This document shows positions 39,112 to 42,799 of a DNA stretch of 42,799 bases, one piece after another. The DNA comes from Arthrobacter sp. GTDB lineage: Bacteria; Actinomycetota; Actinomycetes; Actinomycetales; Micrococcaceae. The stretch's first letter is position 1, and every line of letters starts with the position of its first letter. A model generated the notes under the pieces. The model was given only the letters and a program-made list of their open reading frames with translations, was not told where the DNA came from and made no database searches. Made by a program: the position numbers and the translations under genes. The DNA is taken from NCBI RefSeq assembly GCF_031179385.1, contig NZ_JAPSHV010000009.1:1-42799 (forward strand), given 5' to 3'.

Positions 39112-40713
39112 TCAGTCATAGCTTGCCTCCGCCCACCAGCGGTGATCCTCAAGAAGCAGCAGCCAGGCTGTTCCGGATTCATCCACCACCTGAAACCGGT
39201 TGAGGGCTCGGCCGTTCGAATCCCACCAGCGCTCGACGATAGGCCAAGGCCCGGCCCAGGAGGAAATGACGGATTGTCGGGGAGGCATCGCGACCAATAC
39301 GGCAGGAGCAGCTGTCAGCAGGCCGCGCTCATCAACATCCACAGCACTACCAGTCCCATCTAGAACTTCAACGGGACGAGGCTCATCAAAAACGGTGGCA
39401 GGAGCAGGGCCGGGAAGCTGGCCGGGCCACGGGAGATCCCGACTTTTCGCCGCCGCTTCCGATGGGGGATCTCCCCAGGGAATGAAAACCTGCCGGTCGG
39501 TGAGCATTCGTCCACCGGCAACCATGGCGGTCAGCACCGCACCATGCCCCAGCATGCTCTGCACCCTGGCAAGACCGTGATGGATATTCTCATCGGGTCC
39601 CGTTCCCCATAGGCCATCCGCATGGTCACTAAGGTCCTCGACGGTCTCGGGTGAAAGTTCGACCCTGCTGATCCCTGAGCTCAGTCCATGTTCTACATTC
39701 CCGCTACCCTGGAGCTGCCACCGGACCCGGTCAAGGACATCGTCGGCGTCGAACCACCGTGGATGACGCCAGAGGCGGGCTGATTCCTCACCGGATTCCG
39801 AGTGGAGCCGCACTACCAGAACGGTGCACACCAACCCCGCCTCACGTAGCCGGTTCACGAACTCCTCAGCGGACAGGCGCAGGGTGAACGTCAGTTCATC
39901 GATGCGTGCCAGCGGCGGTTCACAGTGAACGACGACGTCGAGTTCCGCCGGTGGTTTTCTTTCCACCACACTGTGGTGGTCAAGACCGCTTGCCTTAAGG
40001 TGGGCCAGTGCGCCTTCCGCCCCAAACCGGTTCCGCACATCGGCGCGGGTAAGAGCAGCGAAATCGCCCAGGGTCCGTATTCCCAACCGGCGTAGGACCA
40101 CCGCGAGTGCCGGTTCCTCCAGAACTTCCAGAGGGAAGCTGCTGAGAAAGGATGCGGACTCTCCGGGTGGAATGATCCACGCGGGATCCGTCCCCGGATC
40201 ATCCAGGAACTCGGTTGCCCGGGCTGCATGCTCAGCAGCAAAAGGACTGTCTGCTACTCCAACCCTGGTTGCAGTGAGACCAATGGAGGCGAGGGCTTTG
40301 AGCAGCACAGCTGAAGCATGCTCCTCGCTGCCGTAATACCTGGCGGGACCCTTGGCATGGAGGGCACATAGTCCGGGACGGAGGACCTGCACCCCGGGCA
40401 TGATTTCCTCGACAGCGGCAATTACGGGTTCAAAACTTCTTGCATCAAGAGCTGGATCATAGGGAAGAACAGTGAGGGTGGTGCACCGGGCCTGGGCTTC
40501 CCGCAGGCGGAGTCCTCGTTTGACGCCCTGTTCCCGGGCAGCGGGCGAGCAGGCGAAGACCTCGCCCTTCTCGATTAATGCCACGGGATGTTCCGCAGGC
40601 AGGAGGTATTCCCTGAGCGCCGCGGTAATGGGCCAGTCAGGACACCAGAGAACCATGGTGCGGGTAGAGGTAGGGGAAGCGGGTACGGGTTCACCCAAGG
40701 AAGTGGGATTCAT
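39112..40713 (-). CDS. imuB: ImuB, catalytically inactive Y-family polymerase homolog
   Basis: Adaptor of the mutasome that links DnaE2 to the beta clamp. 533 residues from the ATG at 40713, which overlaps the imuA' stop (ATGA); an open frame to 40914 only crosses imuA' in another phase. An internal ATG at 40656 (MVLWCPDWP) is a second option. The segment LWCPDWPITAAL takes the place of the D-x-D-containing strand of active Y-family polymerases, so catalysis is not expected (inference). Little-finger-like and C-terminal regions follow, ending HRWWAEASYD. Confidence 0.92.
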   Translation of the reverse strand: MNPTSLGEPVPASPTSTRTMVLWCPDWPITAALREYLLPAEHPVALIEKGEVFACSPAAREQGVKRGLRLREAQARCTTLTVLPYDPALDARSFEPVIAAVEEIMPGVQVLRPGLCALHAKGPARYYGSEEHASAVLLKALASIGLTATRVGVADSPFAAEHAARATEFLDDPGTDPAWIIPPGESASFLSSFPLEVLEEPALAVVLRRLGIRTLGDFAALTRADVRNRFGAEGALAHLKASGLDHHSVVERKPPAELDVVVHCEPPLARIDELTFTLRLSAEEFVNRLREAGLVCTVLVVRLHSESGEESARLWRHPRWFDADDVLDRVRWQLQGSGNVEHGLSSGISRVELSPETVEDLSDHADGLWGTGPDENIHHGLARVQSMLGHGAVLTAMVAGGRMLTDRQVFIPWGDPPSEAAAKSRDLPWPGQLPGPAPATVFDEPRPVEVLDGTGSAVDVDERGLLTAAPAVLVAMPPRQSVISSWAGPWPIVERWWDSNGRALNRFQVVDESGTAWLLLLEDHRWWAEASYD

Positions 40714-41498
40714 GAGGCGCGGGCTGACCGGTAGGAAAATTCCTGTTGTCCGGGTTCTGCCTGAGCGGGGGCTGCCGTGGATGTTGACCACGGCCCGCGC
40801 TGAAGACCGGGAAGCCACAGGTCTGCTGTGCGGGCACGGCCGGTGGCAGCACGCGCAGTAATTCTCATCCTGCGGCTGCGAAGGTGTCCGGTACCCGCAC
40901 CCAGGCCCTGCCAATCGCTTCCGGTCACGCTCAGTGTGGCATCACTGTGCGGCCAGGGGCCCATGGTCACCAGCGCAGCCCCTCGCTGACGCAGGCGGGC
41001 CATGAGGCGTGAAGCATCGGACGGAGCGACGTGTTTTGGTGCACAGGTCAGGACAATCGACACGACATCCACCATTGCTGCAGTCACTGTGAGCCATTGA
41101 TCACCGGGGTGAGGTACCAAAACCAGCCTGTCCAGTGCGATGCCGAAACCTGCAGCGGCTTCCACACTGAAAGTAGGCATGCCAATGACACTGCACCAGG
41201 CTCCGGCGCCTGAGGGCCCGGCTAACAAAGCCATGGCGAGAGTGGTGGAGTTGGTCACCGAATACGCTGAACCTGCCTGCAGGCCGCCACCCGGAAGGAC
41301 CCCTGCCAGCACCGGCACGGTGGGCAACCGCCGGGAAGAGGGCCGACTGCTCTGCATGCCGTTGATTTTGGATTGCAGTTCCGCCTTGAGCCGGGCTTTA
41401 TCAGCAGAGTGATCCACAGCAGAAAGCACCCGGCGTGCACCCTGCGGGGACTGACCCGTGGGTGCCGCCTGAACCACGGCTGCTGCTGATGAACTCAC
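40710..41498 (-). CDS. imuA': ImuA', RecA-like mutasome protein
   Basis: First gene of the imuA'-imuB-dnaE2 damage-tolerance operon. 262 residues from a GTG at 41498. It has a RecA-like core but the usual Walker A lysine is missing: the loop after LPGGGLQAGSAYS reads VTNSTTLAMALLAG (81-94). So it is probably a structural partner rather than an ATPase, as in mycobacterial ImuA'. The basic Arg-rich region RSRRMRITARAATGRAR lies toward the C-terminus. The start sits directly after a LexA-controlled promoter. Confidence 0.88.
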   Translation of the reverse strand: MSSSAAAVVQAAPTGQSPQGARRVLSAVDHSADKARLKAELQSKINGMQSSRPSSRRLPTVPVLAGVLPGGGLQAGSAYSVTNSTTLAMALLAGPSGAGAWCSVIGMPTFSVEAAAGFGIALDRLVLVPHPGDQWLTVTAAMVDVVSIVLTCAPKHVAPSDASRLMARLRQRGAALVTMGPWPHSDATLSVTGSDWQGLGAGTGHLRSRRMRITARAATGRARTADLWLPGLQRGPWSTSTAAPAQAEPGQQEFSYRSARAS

Positions 41499-41502
41499 AC
41501 TT

Positions 41503-41532
41503 AATATTCGAACGCGTGTTCGATTAAGTCAA
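41503..41532 (-). promoter_or_regulatory. Promoter of imuA' (TTGACT ... AATATT/GAATAT)
   Basis: On the minus strand TTGACT (41527-41532) is followed by AATATT (41503-41508, 18-base spacer) or GAATAT (41505-41510, 16-base spacer). The LexA box lies between the two elements. The predicted start falls at or within a few bases of the GTG start codon, so the mRNA may be leaderless. Confidence 0.6.
41508..41523. promoter_or_regulatory. LexA (SOS) operator
   Basis: TCGAACGCGTGTTCGA fits the actinobacterial SOS box TCGAAC-N4-GTTCGA exactly. It overlaps the imuA' promoter on the minus strand and lies 55 bp before the divergent SRAP gene, so LexA could repress both. Confidence 0.95.
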
Positions 41533-41578
41533 TTGACCCGTTGCCCTGTGGATAGGCCCTACAGAGTAGCCTGTCACC

Positions 41579-42280
41579 ATGTGTGGACGCTTTGTGGTGG
41601 CAGGCTCAAACAAGGACCTGGTGGATCTTTTCGACGTCGATGCAGTGGGTGAAAACCTCCCCGAACCGTCGTGGAATATCAGTCCCACCGATCCCATTCG
41701 TGTGGTGCTGGAATCCCTCAAGGATGACAAGGTCACCCGGCGGATGGAAGCAGCGCGATGGTGGCTGACGCCGTCGTTCTCGAAGGAATTGAAAACCAAG
41801 GGACCCACCTTCAACGCCAGAGCCGAGACAGTGGGAAGCAAACCCACTTTCAAACCTTCCCTTGAGAGCCGCCGGGCCCTTATTCCGGCCAGTGGATACT
41901 ACGAGTGGCGAACCGAAGGCAAAACCAAAATCCCGTTCTACATTCACTTACCCGGCGAGCCGGTGGTCTTCGCGGGTCTGTATGCATGGTGGCGTAATCG
42001 TGAACTGCCGGATGACCACCCCAACCGGTGGGTTCTTTCCTCAACCATCCTGACGCGCGAAGCAGTAGGTGGAGTGGCGGAAATCCATGACCGCACACCG
42101 GTGACGCTTCCCCGTGAGTTCTGGAACGAGTGGCTGAACCCAGCCACCAAGGGGACACAGGAACTGGCAGATGAAGCGGTTGCCGCCTCCACTCCCGTTG
42201 CCGAACGGCTACAGTTCCATGAGGTTCGGCCGGTCCGGGACGACAGCCCTCTCCTGATCGAACCGCTGAATCCGGCCTAG
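41579..42280 (+). CDS. SRAP domain protein (YedK/HMCES family)
   Basis: Forms a stable thiazolidine DNA-protein crosslink with abasic sites in single-stranded DNA and shields them from breakage. 233 residues. Cys2 becomes the N-terminal nucleophile after Met removal (MCGRFV). Other family residues: N79-A-R-A-E83, E109 in SGYYEW, and H170 in EIHDRTPV. It faces the mutasome operon across one LexA box; TTGACC at 41533-41538 is a possible -35 for it, without a clear -10. It ends three bases from the convergent DUF5997 gene. Confidence 0.94.
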   Translation: MCGRFVVAGSNKDLVDLFDVDAVGENLPEPSWNISPTDPIRVVLESLKDDKVTRRMEAARWWLTPSFSKELKTKGPTFNARAETVGSKPTFKPSLESRRALIPASGYYEWRTEGKTKIPFYIHLPGEPVVFAGLYAWWRNRELPDDHPNRWVLSSTILTREAVGGVAEIHDRTPVTLPREFWNEWLNPATKGTQELADEAVAASTPVAERLQFHEVRPVRDDSPLLIEPLNPA

Positions 42281-42283
42281 GAG

Positions 42284-42664
42284 CTAGTCCTTCGCGCGCC
42301 GTGCTTCCTTGGCGCGCTTTTCCTCCGCACGCACCCGAGCCATTGTGGAGCGTTCGGCCACCAGCCAGTCGGGCGGCGACTGCAGCAGCGCGGTGATTTC
42401 CGCCGTCGTCAGCGGGTCTGTGATCCCACCGCGGGCAAGGCCGCTGATCGAGACGCCAAGCTTGTGCGCCACCACGGGACGGGGATGCGGACCGTTACGG
42501 CGCAGCTCCGCGAGCCATTCGGGCGGGTTCTCCTGAAGCTCGTTGAAGCCGCCGCGGGTGATGTCGTTGTCCTGGAATTCCTGTGGCGTTGCGGGCAGGT
42601 AGATGCCAAGTTTCTTCGCGGCTGTAGCCGGCTTCATGGTCTGCGGGGACTTCGGTGGGGTCAT
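42284..42664 (-). CDS. DUF5997 family protein
   Basis: 126 residues starting MTPPKSPQTMKPATAAKKLG and continuing IYLPATPQEFQ, the segment I associate with the actinobacterial DUF5997 family. A middle part, NPPEWLAELRRNGPHPRPVVAHKLGVSISGLARGGI, looks helical and could be helix-turn-helix-like. A basic Lys/Arg/Glu tail follows. Function unknown. The ATG at 42664 has AGGAG unusually close; the ATG ten codons in has none. It runs convergent with the SRAP gene with only three bases between stop codons. Confidence 0.8.
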   Translation of the reverse strand: MTPPKSPQTMKPATAAKKLGIYLPATPQEFQDNDITRGGFNELQENPPEWLAELRRNGPHPRPVVAHKLGVSISGLARGGITDPLTTAEITALLQSPPDWLVAERSTMARVRAEEKRAKEARRAKD

Positions 42665-42757
42665 TCTCCTAAGCGTACTGGGCGAGGGCCCCGCGCCGAG
42701 CGTAGCGAGGGGTGGAAGCCAGGAACGCGGTATAGCTGACTGCGTTACTGTGAGGAC

Positions 42758-42799
42758 GTGCCCGCGTTCCAGCCCTCCGTCCTGAACATCGGCTTTGTC
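42758..42799 (+). CDS. Possible 5' end of a LysR-type substrate-binding protein (partial)
   Basis: Fourteen codons from a GTG to the window edge: VPAFQPSVLNIGFV. In actinobacteria the DUF5997 gene is often, as I recall, divergent from a protein with a LysR-type substrate-binding domain that begins in this way. GAGGA lies very close to the GTG, so the start may be a different one. Only the edge is visible. Confidence 0.35.
   Translation, partial: MPAFQPSVLNIGFV

Overview
The window is a chromosomal replication-origin region from a high-GC actinobacterium, most likely a member of the Micrococcaceae (Arthrobacter-like). The signs are the gene order parB-parA-rsmG-jag-yidC-yidD-rnpA-rpmH / dnaA-dnaN-gnd-recF-DciA-gyrB-gyrA-DUF3566-tRNA-Ile-tRNA-Ala, the block crgA-sortase E-pabA-pknB-pknA-pbpA-rodA-pstP-fhaB-fhaA, frequent GTG starts, an actinobacterial LexA box, and an ImuA'-ImuB-DnaE2 mutasome. 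The genus is inferred from memory of gene order, not from a search.

Layout. 1-2124 carries no credible gene but holds six ParB-binding parS sites (five perfect, one degenerate) at roughly 300-430 bp spacing, the last embedded in a perfect 34-bp palindrome. 2125-8009 is a leftward segregation, ribosome-methylation, membrane-insertion and RNase P gene set, with two more parS-like sites inside parA and parB. 8010-10304 is the origin: DnaA boxes lie on both sides of dnaA. 10305-19683 is a rightward replication and topoisomerase set. 19758-20107 holds tRNA-Ile and tRNA-Ala with a 38-residue DLW-39-type microprotein between them, closed by a strong terminator. 20216-24086 carries a glycosyltransferase, a CwsA-like repeat membrane protein, a cyclophilin, a zinc-finger rhomboid protease and crgA. 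Between the last two, in a convergent gap, lies a second tight DnaA-box cluster about 13 kb from the origin. 24223-25903 encodes a class E sortase, an unannotated 52-residue membrane protein and a glutamine amidotransferase. 25923-35207 is a tightly coupled leftward operon for phospho-signalling and septal or polar wall growth. 35484-35569 is tRNA-Leu(CAG). 35668-41498 is the leftward SOS mutagenesis cassette imuA'-imuB-dnaE2 under a perfect LexA operator, which also faces a divergent SRAP (YedK/HMCES-type) gene. The window ends with a DUF5997 gene and the first codons of a possible LysR-type substrate-binding protein.

How the genes fit together. Replication initiation (DnaA, origin), the clamp (DnaN), recombination (RecF), the probable helicase loader (DciA) and gyrase lie beside the ParABS system that segregates new origins. 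The CrgA, CwsA-like, PBP, RodA, PknA/B, PstP and Fha proteins form the growth and division module that actinobacteria keep close to the origin. Nothing mobile, no CRISPR array and no rRNA operon was seen. The less ordinary points are the parS-rich gene-free tract, the satellite DnaA-box cluster, the 11-residue repeats in the CwsA-position protein, the two microproteins and the shared LexA operator. None amounts to a clearly new multi-gene system.
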